Source: an uncultured Alphaproteobacteria bacterium
Lineage (GTDB): Bacteria > Pseudomonadota > Alphaproteobacteria > Rs-D84 > CACZYB01
DNA: 41,683 bases
Assembly (NCBI GenBank): GCA_944392955.1
Contig: CALXYK010000007.1
Coordinates: forward strand, 75,003-116,685
Direction of reading: 5' to 3'
The notes below the pieces were generated by a model. The model had not been told where the DNA came from, ran no database searches, and saw only the letters and a program-made list of their open reading frames with translations. The position numbers and the translations under genes were made by a program. Shown in pieces: positions 1 to 8,711 of this stretch. The first letter of the stretch is position 1; every line of letters starts with the position of its first letter.

Positions 1-11
1 CCGGGTCAAAG

Positions 12-33
12 AGTGGGAAAGTTAATCCCCACT
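12..33 (-). terminator. Possible weak hairpin at the glgB 3' end
   Basis: An inverted repeat (AGTGGG at 12-17, CCCACT at 28-33) overlaps the glgB stop codon. Read on the minus strand it could form a 6-bp hairpin, but only a short, interrupted T stretch follows and the window ends there. It is weak as an intrinsic terminator. Confidence 0.2.
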
Positions 34-2242
34 AAACTTTCTTTTTCTTTGGTTTTAATATGATAGTCGCCAACGGAGGCAATGTCAAAGAGATAGATTG
101 TTTTTGATTATGCCAAGAAATGTTTTCCGTTTTAATATCATACTTATTTCCAACACCACTTCCCATATATTCAAAATCATCAGAGTTAAATATTTCTTCA
201 AATTCGCATTCTTCTGGAACACCAACACGATAATTTTCTCTTACAATAGGTGTCATATTAGAAAGAACTACCAAATAATTTTCCCTGTTTTTTGCATATC
301 TTATATATGAAAATACACTATTTTCAGAGTCATTATAATCTATCCAAGAAAAACAATCTGGACTTGAATTATTTTCATATAGGGCAGGTTCAGATTTATA
401 TAATTCGTTTAAGAATTTAACTTCTTTCTGAACTGCTTTGTTATAAGGGTCGTCCATAAGATGCCAATCCAAACTTTGGTTTTCGTTCCATTCGTTGTAT
501 TGCCCAAACTCATCTCCCATAAAGATTAACTTACGACCAGGGAATGTCCACATATACCCGTAAAATGCACGGAGGTTAGCAAATTTTTGCCACTTATCCC
601 CAGGCATTTTATTCAATAAGGAAGATTTACAATGCACAACTTCATCATGAGAAATAGAAAGTACAAAATTTTCAGAGAAAGCATACATAATACAATGTGT
701 CATTTGATGATGAATATATTTTCTGTAAATAGGATCTTTGCTCATATAATCAAGAACATCATGCATCCATCCCATATTCCATTTATATCCAAAACCTAAT
801 CCACCTATATCAACAGGTTTAGAAACATTTCCCCATCCAGTAGACTCTTCTGCAAATGTAGCAGAGGAAGGAAATTTCCCATATAATATAGTATTTACTT
901 TTTGAAGAAATGAAATTGCTTCTAAATTTTCCCTACCTCCATAAATATTTGGTATCCATTGGCCAGGCTGTCTGCTATAATCAAGGTAAAGCATAGAAGC
1001 AACGGCATCAAACCTTAAACCATCAACCTTGTATTCATCAAGCCAAAATGTAGCAGATGCGATTAAAAAGTTGACTACCTCATTTCTTCCATAATCATAT
1101 ATTTTTGTTCCCCAATCTTTGTGTTCGCCCTTTCTATCATCTTGATATTCATACAAAGGTCGTCCATCAAACAAGGCAAGTCCATGATCGTCCTTTGGGA
1201 AATGTGCAGCCACCCAATCAAGTATAACGGCGATACCAGCATTATGGCATTGTTCTACAAAATATTTAAAGTCATCAGGATTTCCATACCTAGAAGTAGG
1301 CGCAAACATCCCTATTGTCTGATATCCCCAAGAACCATCAAACGGATATTCCATAATAGGCATCAACTCTATATGTGTGAATCCCATATACTTAACATAA
1401 GGTATCAAATCATGAGCCAATTCTCGGTAATTTAAAAATTGATTTCCATCCTTCCTTTTCCAAGAGCCAAGATGCACTTCATAAATAGAGATAGGAGCAT
1501 CAATTGAATTAACCGCCTTTTTTATCTTCTCCCAATGTGGATTTTGAGTCCATTTATAATTATCATTATTCCAAACAATAGAGGCGGTTTTAGGTCTAAC
1601 CTCCTGATAAAATCCATAAGGGTCAGTTTTCAAAGGCAAAAGTCGGCCGTCCTTTGAAATTATTTCATATTTATACAAGGTTCCTTCGTCCAGTTGAGGA
1701 ATAAAAATATCCCAGATACCACTTACTGGATGTTTTCGCATAACATTTACACGACCATCCCAATGATTAAAATCTCCAACAACACTTACCCTATATGCAT
1801 CAGGTGCCCAAACAGCAAAAGAAACACCTTTTACCCCCTGATGAGAAATTACATGAGCACCCATCTTCCTATAAAGTTCAAGATGATTTCCCTCCAACAA
1901 AAGATGGTTATCAAATTCACCTATAACAGGGAGAAAACTATACACATCCTCTATCAATCTTTCCTTTGCATCATCATAGGTAACTAAAAGTTTGTAATCA
2001 TTAACATCAAAGTCTACAAATGCTTCATACAAACCATCATCATGAATTTTTTCCATAGGGACTTCAACGGACAAACCTTTTGCAACGACAGATATTTTTT
2101 GTGCAAAAGGATTAAATGTCCTTATGACAGCAGAACTTTTTTTGTTATCTAATTTATGAAATCCCAGCAAAGCAAAAAGATTATCCGCTCTACCTGTTAC
2201 GATATTTCTAATATCTTCACTTGATAAAAATGCACCACTCAT
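32..2242 (-). CDS. glgB: 1,4-alpha-glucan branching enzyme GlgB
   Basis: Forms alpha-1,6 branches in glycogen by cutting and re-attaching alpha-1,4 chains; cytoplasmic, GH13 family. The 736-residue length matches the long bacterial GlgB form: an N-terminal carbohydrate-binding/beta region, a CBM48-type module around residues 135-215 (FAVWAPDAYRVSVVGDFNHW), then the alpha-amylase barrel. Catalytic residues align well: nucleophile Asp412 in DGLRFDAVASML, acid/base Glu465 in FAEESTGW, and Asp533 in ISHDEVVH. A GGGAGG ribosome-binding site lies 7 nt before the ATG. No other glycogen gene (glgA, glgC, glgP) is in the window, so it is either solitary or at the edge of a cluster to the left. It is divergent from the OmpA-like gene. 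Confidence 0.97.
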   Translation of the reverse strand: MSGAFLSSEDIRNIVTGRADNLFALLGFHKLDNKKSSAVIRTFNPFAQKISVVAKGLSVEVPMEKIHDDGLYEAFVDFDVNDYKLLVTYDDAKERLIEDVYSFLPVIGEFDNHLLLEGNHLELYRKMGAHVISHQGVKGVSFAVWAPDAYRVSVVGDFNHWDGRVNVMRKHPVSGIWDIFIPQLDEGTLYKYEIISKDGRLLPLKTDPYGFYQEVRPKTASIVWNNDNYKWTQNPHWEKIKKAVNSIDAPISIYEVHLGSWKRKDGNQFLNYRELAHDLIPYVKYMGFTHIELMPIMEYPFDGSWGYQTIGMFAPTSRYGNPDDFKYFVEQCHNAGIAVILDWVAAHFPKDDHGLALFDGRPLYEYQDDRKGEHKDWGTKIYDYGRNEVVNFLIASATFWLDEYKVDGLRFDAVASMLYLDYSRQPGQWIPNIYGGRENLEAISFLQKVNTILYGKFPSSATFAEESTGWGNVSKPVDIGGLGFGYKWNMGWMHDVLDYMSKDPIYRKYIHHQMTHCIMYAFSENFVLSISHDEVVHCKSSLLNKMPGDKWQKFANLRAFYGYMWTFPGRKLIFMGDEFGQYNEWNENQSLDWHLMDDPYNKAVQKEVKFLNELYKSEPALYENNSSPDCFSWIDYNDSENSVFSYIRYAKNRENYLVVLSNMTPIVRENYRVGVPEECEFEEIFNSDDFEYMGSGVGNKYDIKTENISWHNQKQSISLTLPPLATIILKPKKKKV

Positions 2243-2266
2243 AATTCTACCTCCCCATCAATATCA

Positions 2267-2295
2267 ACTATATATGCTTTGTAAATCAAAAGCAA
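2267..2295 (-). promoter_or_regulatory. Sigma70-type promoter for glgB
   Basis: On the minus strand TTGCTT (2295-2290) is followed after 17 nt by TATAGT (2272-2267), 25 bp upstream of the glgB start codon. Spacing and hexamers fit a housekeeping promoter. Identified by eye only. Confidence 0.5.
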
Positions 2296-2320
2296 TTAGA
2301 TTTTTTTTAATTTTCTTCTT

Positions 2321-2335
2321 AAAAAAAAAAAAAAA
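2321..2335. repeat. Homopolymeric tract of 15 A
   Basis: Fifteen consecutive A residues lie between the divergent glgB and OmpA-like genes, 27 bp before the GTG start of the latter and just upstream of its ribosome-binding site. A T8 run sits nearby at about 2301-2308. Tracts of this length are prone to slippage and could alter promoter or UTR spacing. Confidence 0.85.
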
Positions 2336-2362
2336 GCATAGTAAAACAAAGAAGGAGACGGA

Positions 2363-3892
2363 GTGAAAGGGACAAAAGGAATGCAAAACAGGGTATTTTT
2401 ATTTTTGGTGTTTTTCTTATGCATCTTAAATAATGCTTCGTCCCTTGAAGCGAGGAGAACTGAGGCTTCTTTAAACGGAGCCTCAGGTTTGTCTTCAAAC
2501 GTTGCCACAATAAATGATATGGTTTGGTTAAAACCGAACGAGGCATTTCTTCCTTCCGAAGAAGATGCAATTGTCTATGAAATATCTTCGGTAAATGATG
2601 ATAGTATAAATATGTCAAAAGAATTTGGCATGACTAGCACTCAACAAAGAGTAAATAAAAATACAGAAATTTCAAAGAAAATTGATACCCCTGTTAAACA
2701 GGAAAAGCAATTAAGTTCCTTAAAGGCTGAGGATAAAGTAAAAATTGTTTCCAAAACTGACACTGCCAAAAAAGAAAATAAAACAACATCTTCAAAAAAA
2801 CAAAAAAATATTGATACTACTAATTCTAGTAAGAAGACAGATGATAAGTTTTCAAATATAAAGGTGGAAGAGGGTGAAGAAGTTTTAGTCTTTATGTCTC
2901 CATCAAAAATAGATAATAAAAAAAGTGATACCTCCTCCAACATAACTATTTCCCAAAATGAACAAAAGGTTGATAATGTTCCAACTAATACTCAACCTTC
3001 TACAACATCAGTTGTTGCTTCTGCCGACACTAATCCATTTGGTGTAATTGTTTCAAATACAAATATAAAAGAAGACGAAAAAACTTCGGCAGACAAAAAT
3101 CCATTTGTTCGTGCCTTTTCCGCTCTTCGTCCAGAAAAAATTTCTAACACTAATTATAGTAATAAAAAGAAACAAAAGGAAAAAACTCTTTCATATATGA
3201 ATCCTGAATTATTAAAAAAGGATTTACACCGCACATATCTTTCTGATAATCAATACCTATCACCAGTAGAAAGTTTTTCCGATGAATATGCAGATGAGTA
3301 TTTAGAGGATGAGGCTCAGGAAAATTTTGAAAATCAATCAGAAGCCTATGCCGAAGAATATGCAGACGATACGAATTTTTCTTCGCAAAGAAATGTAAAG
3401 GATGCATTGGAAGGTGATGGTCCAGTAGATATAAATGAGATAAAGGAAAAAATCCAAACAACAAAGAAAATGTCCAATAGGGCAAGTGGACCTTTAAAGG
3501 CAGGTACCCGTGAAGTTTTAGAAATGAAAATAGATTTTCAGGATGGAAGTAGTGCAGTTTCAGGCGAAAGTGTTAATTTAATAAGGTCTTTTGCTCAGGT
3601 TGCGACAGATCAGCCAACTAACTCAATAGAAATTACAATACCAGAAAGTGTGATGAGTGATATAAAAAAGAAAAAATTAACAGCTCGTCGTCTTTCTATT
3701 GTAAGTAATATTTTAAGGAATGCGGGCATTTCCGATAAACAAATAAAACCAGTTTTAAGTAATAGAGATGAAGATTCTTTTGCATTTAGGATTATAAGTA
3801 ATGACGAATATACTACATTCAGGGTAAGCAAGGGTGTAGATATGTTTGGTGAAGAAGAAAATGTAAAGGAATATAATGTAATGAAATGGTAA
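2363..3892 (+). CDS. Exported protein with degenerate OmpA-like C-terminal domain
   Basis: No specific family recognised. The N-terminus has a hydrophobic signal-like segment (VFLFLVFFLCILNNASS). Residues about 60-350 are low-complexity, rich in Lys/Ser/Thr/Asp/Glu and probably disordered. Residues about 375-480 resemble an OmpA/MotB peptidoglycan-binding fold: MKIDFQDGSSAVSGESV matches the first strand, and KLTARRLSIVSNILRNAGI matches the LSxxRAxxVxxxLxxxGI helix, followed by IKPVLS. The usual GHTD and conserved Asn are missing, so peptidoglycan binding is doubtful. The GTG start at 2363 is chosen because GAAGGAG lies 5 nt upstream; the in-frame ATG at 2381 has no spacing to its purine tract. 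The 3' end overlaps comF by 7 nt, implying co-transcription. Confidence 0.7.
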   Translation: MKGTKGMQNRVFLFLVFFLCILNNASSLEARRTEASLNGASGLSSNVATINDMVWLKPNEAFLPSEEDAIVYEISSVNDDSINMSKEFGMTSTQQRVNKNTEISKKIDTPVKQEKQLSSLKAEDKVKIVSKTDTAKKENKTTSSKKQKNIDTTNSSKKTDDKFSNIKVEEGEEVLVFMSPSKIDNKKSDTSSNITISQNEQKVDNVPTNTQPSTTSVVASADTNPFGVIVSNTNIKEDEKTSADKNPFVRAFSALRPEKISNTNYSNKKKQKEKTLSYMNPELLKKDLHRTYLSDNQYLSPVESFSDEYADEYLEDEAQENFENQSEAYAEEYADDTNFSSQRNVKDALEGDGPVDINEIKEKIQTTKKMSNRASGPLKAGTREVLEMKIDFQDGSSAVSGESVNLIRSFAQVATDQPTNSIEITIPESVMSDIKKKKLTARRLSIVSNILRNAGISDKQIKPVLSNRDEDSFAFRIISNDEYTTFRVSKGVDMFGEEENVKEYNVMKW

Positions 3893-4614
3893 TAGGTAAT
3901 ATTCTAAATTCAATCGTAAACTTTGTATTCCCTCCACAATGTTATGTCTGTAAGAAAATATTAGAAAGCGAAGATGGACTTTGTTTTGAATGTTTATCCA
4001 AAATAAATTTCATTACTAAACCAAGATGTAGTTGTTGTGGTATTCCATTTGAATTTAATATAGAAGGGAAAAATAAAAAATTACTATGTCCCAAATGTAT
4101 GCTTAAATATTATCGTTTTGATGAATGTATTTCATCTGTTCGTTATGATGATATATCTAAAAAGATAATATTACCTTTTAAACATGGGGACAGGACAAAT
4201 TTTGCAAAATTTATGGCAAAGATAATGTATACAAGTGGAAAAAGCATAATAGAAAAATCAGATATAATAATTCCCGTTCCAATACATTTTACTCGTATGT
4301 TAAAAAGGAAATATAATCAATCAAGTCTTCTTTGTAAATTTATAGGGAAAAGAAGTAATAAACCTGTTTTATACTCATTATTGATTCGTAAACATGCCAC
4401 GGCATCACAGGGACATTTTTCTTTAACCCAAAGGAAACAAAATATACTAGGTGCTTTTACTATAAAAAATCCTGACAAGATAAAGGGTAAAAATATCCTA
4501 CTAATAGATGATGTGTTTACAACAGGTGCTACTGTTAATGAATGTTCAAAGATATTAAAGCAAAACGGGGTAAACAAAATTTATGTTTTAACTTTTGCAA
4601 GGGCTGTAAAATAA
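3886..4614 (+). CDS. comF: ComF family phosphoribosyltransferase-like protein
   Basis: ComF/GntX family protein, linked to DNA uptake or nucleic-acid processing in several bacteria; its biochemical role is unsettled. The 242-residue length is typical. The N-terminus has a zinc-ribbon-like set of Cys pairs (CYVCKK, CFEC, CSCCG, CPKC within residues 12-67). The C-terminus carries the PRPP-binding signature ILLIDDVFTTGAT near residues 204-216. The PVPIHFTRMLKRKYNQSSLL segment is also typical of the family. The start overlaps the preceding gene by 7 nt. Only RseP follows, after a short promoter-bearing gap. Confidence 0.9.
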   Translation: MVIGNILNSIVNFVFPPQCYVCKKILESEDGLCFECLSKINFITKPRCSCCGIPFEFNIEGKNKKLLCPKCMLKYYRFDECISSVRYDDISKKIILPFKHGDRTNFAKFMAKIMYTSGKSIIEKSDIIIPVPIHFTRMLKRKYNQSSLLCKFIGKRSNKPVLYSLLIRKHATASQGHFSLTQRKQNILGAFTIKNPDKIKGKNILLIDDVFTTGATVNECSKILKQNGVNKIYVLTFARAVK

Positions 4615-4622
4615 TATAACTA

Positions 4623-4651
4623 TTGATTCTTTGTATATATTTATGTAATAT
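4623..4651 (+). promoter_or_regulatory. Promoter for rseP-bamA
   Basis: TTGATT (4623-4628) and TAATAT (4646-4651) are separated by 17 nt, 28 bp before the chosen rseP start. The -35 hexamer lies inside the 14-mer CTATTGATTCTTTG, which is repeated exactly upstream of skp. Confidence 0.5.
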
Positions 4652-4679
4652 ATAATAAATAAATTAAAGGAAGATGAAA

Positions 4680-5750
4680 ATGGGTTTATTAGCATTTATA
4701 ATTTTATTACCAGTAATTGTTTTTGTTCACGAATTTGGACATTTTTTGTTTGCCAGAATAAATGGGGTAAAGGTAGAGTCTTTTTCCATAGGTTTCGGTT
4801 GGACATTATTTTCATGGACGGATAAATATAAAACTGTATGGAAGGTAAGTGCGATTCCCCTTGGCGGTTATGTAAAAATGTTGGGACAATCTGATACACC
4901 AGAAAGTGCAGAGGAAAAAAACAAAAAAATAAACCTTTTATCACCTAAGGAAAGAAGTGAAAGTTTTGAGTTTAAAAAACGTTATCAAAAGGCAGCCATA
5001 GTTGCAGCCGGCCCATTATTTAATTTTATATTTGGTTTTTTGGTATTTTTTATGTTGTTTTTATTTATAGGAGTTCCTAAAACAACATCAGTAATAATAG
5101 ATATACAAAAGGATTCGCCCGCTTACATTGCAGGTTTTCAAAAGGAAGATAGTATAATCTCTATTGATGGGATACAGGTAAATCATCCATCTGGTATTTC
5201 AGAGGTTATAAACTCATCAAATGGTAAAAAATTAAAATTTGAAGTCGCCAGAGATGGCAAGGTAGTTGAAATTTTTGCCACACCTAAAAAAACTAATGAT
5301 AAGTATTTGCTAGGTATCAGTTATGGTTCTCGGTTTAATGAGTATAAAAAGTTAGGTTTTATTGATTCTATCACAAATGCATATAGCGAAGTTTCTTACA
5401 TAGTTTCACAAACGACAAAATCTTTGTTTGAAATATTAACAGGTTCCCGCTCATCAAAGGAATTAGGAGGAATGATTTCTATTGCAAAGGTAAGTGGAGA
5501 TGCCTTATCCGCTGGATTTTATTCTTTTATGTATTTAATTGCACTTTTATCAATCAGTTTGGGGTTATTTAATTTATTCCCTATACCTGTTCTTGATGGA
5601 GGATACTTATTTATTTATTTAATAGAAGGTATTTTAGGTCATGATTTATCTGATAAGATAAAGGAAAAAATGTTTTTTATAGGTTTTATGTTTATAATAT
5701 TTTTGTTATTACTTTCTAATATAAATGATATAATAAGGATGTTTGAATAA
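4680..5750 (+). CDS. rseP: RseP-type site-2 protease (M50 zinc metalloprotease)
   Basis: Intramembrane metalloprotease that cleaves anti-sigma factors and leftover signal peptides in the inner membrane. The first helix carries the zinc motif HEFGH (residues 17-21 from this start). A PDZ-like domain follows around residues 110-200 (PAYIAGFQKEDSIISIDGIQV). The C-terminal third-ligand motif FPIPVLDGG is near residue 300. Length (356 aa) is normal for single-PDZ alphaproteobacterial versions. The ATG at 4680 is preferred over that at 4674 because the AGGAAG element lies 2 nt before the first but about 8 nt before the second. The stop overlaps the bamA start as TAATG, so the two are translationally coupled. 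The rseP-bamA-skp-lpxD-fabZ order is classical. Confidence 0.95.
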   Translation: MGLLAFIILLPVIVFVHEFGHFLFARINGVKVESFSIGFGWTLFSWTDKYKTVWKVSAIPLGGYVKMLGQSDTPESAEEKNKKINLLSPKERSESFEFKKRYQKAAIVAAGPLFNFIFGFLVFFMLFLFIGVPKTTSVIIDIQKDSPAYIAGFQKEDSIISIDGIQVNHPSGISEVINSSNGKKLKFEVARDGKVVEIFATPKKTNDKYLLGISYGSRFNEYKKLGFIDSITNAYSEVSYIVSQTTKSLFEILTGSRSSKELGGMISIAKVSGDALSAGFYSFMYLIALLSISLGLFNLFPIPVLDGGYLFIYLIEGILGHDLSDKIKEKMFFIGFMFIIFLLLLSNINDIIRMFE

Positions 5751-8032
5751 TGTTAAAAAAAATATCATTTATATATACATTTTTCTTATTACTGATTAGT
5801 TCGGTTGCCTTTGCTAATTCTAGCAATACAGATAATATTGAAATTATAGGTCTTCAACGTTTACATCCGGATATGGTAAAAAATGTAATAGGCAAACAGG
5901 AAATAAATTCTTTACAAGAAAAAGATTTAAACGAGATTTTATTAAGATTATATAAAACTGGCTATTTTAATGATATAAAGGTAAATAAACAGGATGGAAA
6001 ATTAACTATTATTGTAAAGGAAAATCCTACGATAGGGGAAATAGGTTTTGAGGGAAATTCTGATGTAAAGACCGAAGATTTGCAAAGGGGAATAAAAACT
6101 CGTTCCCGCAGTATTTTTGACCCAACAACAATAAAACAGGATGTTGAAACAATAAAAACTATGTATAAACGTTTGGGTAATTTTAAGGCAGTTGTTGATG
6201 CAAAAACAATAAAGCGAAAAGATAACCAATATGACATAGTTTTTGAAATATCAGAGGGGAAAAAGGCTTATATAAAAAATATCACAATAAATGGTAATGA
6301 AAATTTTTCTGATGACGTTTTAAAAGAAGTTATTATGAGTAAGGAGTATTCATGGTGGAAACTTCTTGAAATGTTTGACACTTATGATGAAGAACGAATT
6401 TTATACGATACCGATTTATTAAGAACTCATTACACTTCCAGTGGTTTTCTTGATTTTGCAGTTTTATCTTATTCTGCAAAAATGGATTTAAGTGAAAGCA
6501 ATTTTTACATTACATTTGATATATCCGAAGGTAAAAGATATAAGGTCGGTGAGGTAAAAATTTCATCTGAAATTCCTGATTTAGACGAGCAAAAATTGTA
6601 TAAACTGATACTTTTGAAAAAGGGTATGTGGTATAGCGAAACCATTGCTACTAATAGTATAATAGATATGTCAAAACAAATGGGAGAAGATGGATTCGCA
6701 TTTATAGATATAGATATAGAAAAACATCCTAATCCTGAAACTGGTATAGTTGATGTAGTCTTTACAATAAAAAATTCTAAAAAGGCGTTTATCAATAAAA
6801 TAGATGTGAAAAATAATACTCGTACATACGACAGGGTAATAAGAAAAAATTTAGATTTTGATGAACAGGATATATACAATTCTGCAAAAATAAAATCCTC
6901 AGAACAAAAATTGATGAAGACAGGATTCTTTGAAAATGTTTCAATATTACCTAAACCTATTTATGGCACACCTGACAAAGTTGATATAGATGTTAATGTA
7001 AATGAAAAATCTACTGGTGAGTTATCATTAGGTGCTGGTTGGTCCAGTTTAAATAAAGGATTTTTTGAATTTGGAATAAAGGAAAGCAACTTTATGGGAA
7101 AGGGACAAACCCTTAGTTTTGTTTCTACATTTTCAGGCACACAAAATAATTTCAGTTTATCATTCATAGAACCATATTTATTTGATAGGGATTTATTAGG
7201 AGGAGTAGATGCCTACTATAATCAATATAAATATGCTTCTACATACGGATATGATATAGATTCTGTTGGTCTAGGCTTTAAAATAGGTTGGGATTATAAC
7301 GATAATCTTTATCAAAGATTTAGTATTTCTGGTAAAAATGAAAAGATGACCAATATATCAGATTCTCTGTCTGGTGAATTATTAGAAGGTGTTGGAGATT
7401 ATAATGTCTTTAAGGTAGGTCAGGTTCTTACATATCGTGATCAGATAATGGATTTTGTAAATGAAACACAACAAGGTTATGTTTTAACATTATCTAATGA
7501 ATATGCTGGATTCGGTGGTGATAAGTATTTTGTAAGAAATGAATTCTCCGCAAGGCAGACTTTCTCATTTTGGGACAATGTATGGCAGTTTGGTATTTCA
7601 TTTAATGCTGGTAATATAAATTCATTAAATGGAACGATTCTTTCCCGAAGTGATAGATTTTTACTAGGCGGTGATTCGTTAAGAGGATTCGAATACGGCG
7701 GAATAGGTGCTCGTAGTAAACAAAATACCAGTTATGCTTATGGTGGAAATTGGGAGGTAAACGGAACATTCCAGTTAAATTTCCCTATTGGAATTCCAAA
7801 GAAATATAAGGTTTCTGGATATATATTCTATGATTGGGGAAAACTTGGAAAACCAGTATTAGATGATTATAGTCAAATATTATATAGCGGTAAGGTAAGA
7901 ACTTCTGCTGGTTATGGAATATCATGGAATTCGCCAATAGGTGCAATAAACTTATCATGGGCTTATCCTATTACATACGAAGAATATGATGAACGACAAA
8001 GATTCAGATTTTCCATAGGAACAGGATTTTAA
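5750..8032 (+). CDS. bamA: Outer membrane protein assembly factor BamA
   Basis: Omp85-family insertase that folds beta-barrel proteins into the outer membrane. A signal peptide (about residues 1-22, ending SSVAFA) precedes five POTRA-type repeats (about residues 25-420) and a C-terminal barrel. The barrel contains the lid-loop signature region FLLGGDSLRGFEYGGIGAR, where VRGF/LRGF is the family hallmark, and ends in Phe (FSIGTGF), the usual C-terminal beta signal. The 760-residue length is typical. Directly coupled to rseP by a 1-nt stop/start overlap. Confidence 0.97.
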   Translation: MLKKISFIYTFFLLLISSVAFANSSNTDNIEIIGLQRLHPDMVKNVIGKQEINSLQEKDLNEILLRLYKTGYFNDIKVNKQDGKLTIIVKENPTIGEIGFEGNSDVKTEDLQRGIKTRSRSIFDPTTIKQDVETIKTMYKRLGNFKAVVDAKTIKRKDNQYDIVFEISEGKKAYIKNITINGNENFSDDVLKEVIMSKEYSWWKLLEMFDTYDEERILYDTDLLRTHYTSSGFLDFAVLSYSAKMDLSESNFYITFDISEGKRYKVGEVKISSEIPDLDEQKLYKLILLKKGMWYSETIATNSIIDMSKQMGEDGFAFIDIDIEKHPNPETGIVDVVFTIKNSKKAFINKIDVKNNTRTYDRVIRKNLDFDEQDIYNSAKIKSSEQKLMKTGFFENVSILPKPIYGTPDKVDIDVNVNEKSTGELSLGAGWSSLNKGFFEFGIKESNFMGKGQTLSFVSTFSGTQNNFSLSFIEPYLFDRDLLGGVDAYYNQYKYASTYGYDIDSVGLGFKIGWDYNDNLYQRFSISGKNEKMTNISDSLSGELLEGVGDYNVFKVGQVLTYRDQIMDFVNETQQGYVLTLSNEYAGFGGDKYFVRNEFSARQTFSFWDNVWQFGISFNAGNINSLNGTILSRSDRFLLGGDSLRGFEYGGIGARSKQNTSYAYGGNWEVNGTFQLNFPIGIPKKYKVSGYIFYDWGKLGKPVLDDYSQILYSGKVRTSAGYGISWNSPIGAINLSWAYPITYEEYDERQRFRFSIGTGF

Positions 8033-8038
8033 TACCTA

Positions 8039-8066
8039 TTGATTCTTTGATTTAACTTGTTATAAT
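8039..8066 (+). promoter_or_regulatory. Promoter for skp
   Basis: TTGATT (8039-8044), 16-nt spacer, TATAAT (8061-8066), with TG one base upstream of the -10 hexamer (extended -10). It lies just after the bamA stop and shares the 14-mer CTATTGATTCTTTG (8036-8049) with the rseP promoter. Confidence 0.6.
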
Positions 8067-8098
8067 TAGATTCGTTTTAAACTAAGAGGAGAAAGAAA

Positions 8099-8635
8099 AT
8101 GAAAAAAGTTCTATTATTTTTATTTTTATCATTAGGTTTTTTTACAGCATCAGTTAAGGCTGAAACAACAAATACAGTTGGAATTATAAATGTCCTTGAA
8201 ATCAATGATAAGGCAAAGGTTATGAAATCCCTAAATGCCCAAAGGGATAAGGCAGTTGAAGAAATTCAAGACGAAGTTAATTCTAAAAGGAAAGAGTTTG
8301 AAAAAAAAGAAGAAGAATTAAAGGGGAAACAGTCCTTAATGGAAAAAGAAGCATTTGGTAAAGAAGTTGTTTCTTTTCAAATGGATGTTATGAATTACGA
8401 TAAACAAACAGAACAAAAACTAAGCAAAGTGGAAAAATCCTATGTTGAAGCATTAAAAACTATACAAAAAGATTATCTTGATAGAATAGTTAGAGATATT
8501 GGAAAATCAAAAGGTTTTGAAGTAGTTATAAATGCTCAAACTGCTATTATCCTAAATGATAATCTTGATATTACAGAAGATGTTATAGAAGCATTAGATG
8601 AAGAAATTACAGAAATAGATTTAAGTAGATACTAA
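8099..8635 (+). CDS. skp: Periplasmic chaperone Skp/OmpH
   Basis: Skp holds unfolded outer-membrane proteins in the periplasm and hands them to BamA. The protein has a clear signal peptide (MKKVLLFLFLSLGFFTASVKA), a short beta region (NTVGIINVLEI), then two long charged coiled-coil helices (about residues 45-140) closing with a strand region (GFEVVINAQTAIILNDNLDIT). Length (178 aa) fits. AGAGGAG precedes the ATG. Its position after bamA supports the call. The next gene is a paralogue with the same architecture. Confidence 0.92.
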   Translation: MKKVLLFLFLSLGFFTASVKAETTNTVGIINVLEINDKAKVMKSLNAQRDKAVEEIQDEVNSKRKEFEKKEEELKGKQSLMEKEAFGKEVVSFQMDVMNYDKQTEQKLSKVEKSYVEALKTIQKDYLDRIVRDIGKSKGFEVVINAQTAIILNDNLDITEDVIEALDEEITEIDLSRY

Positions 8636-8655
8636 TTTTTTTCTGATATAATTTA

Positions 8656-8684
8656 TTGTTTCCCCTTTAAATTTTTGATATAAT
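8656..8684 (+). promoter_or_regulatory. Strong extended -10 promoter for the skp-like lipoprotein gene
   Basis: TTGTTT (8656-8661), 17-nt spacer, TATAAT (8679-8684), with TG one base before the -10 hexamer. The -10 element lies at the centre of the palindrome at 8662-8702, so a palindrome-binding protein or a hairpin would interfere with it. Confidence 0.65.
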
Positions 8685-8702
8685 CAAAAAGTATTAAAGG
8701 GG
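8662..8702. promoter_or_regulatory. 41-bp near-perfect palindrome over promoter and Shine-Dalgarno
   Basis: Outer arms CCCCTTTAA (8662-8670) and TTAAAGGGG (8694-8702) and inner arms TTTTTGAT (8672-8679) and ATCAAAAA (8683-8690) are each perfect inverted repeats around ATA. The right outer arm includes the ribosome-binding site. A T6 run (8706-8711) follows, so in read-through RNA from skp it could be a terminator or hide the ribosome-binding site; as DNA it could be an operator. Confidence 0.6.
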
Positions 8703-8711
8703 GAATTTTTT

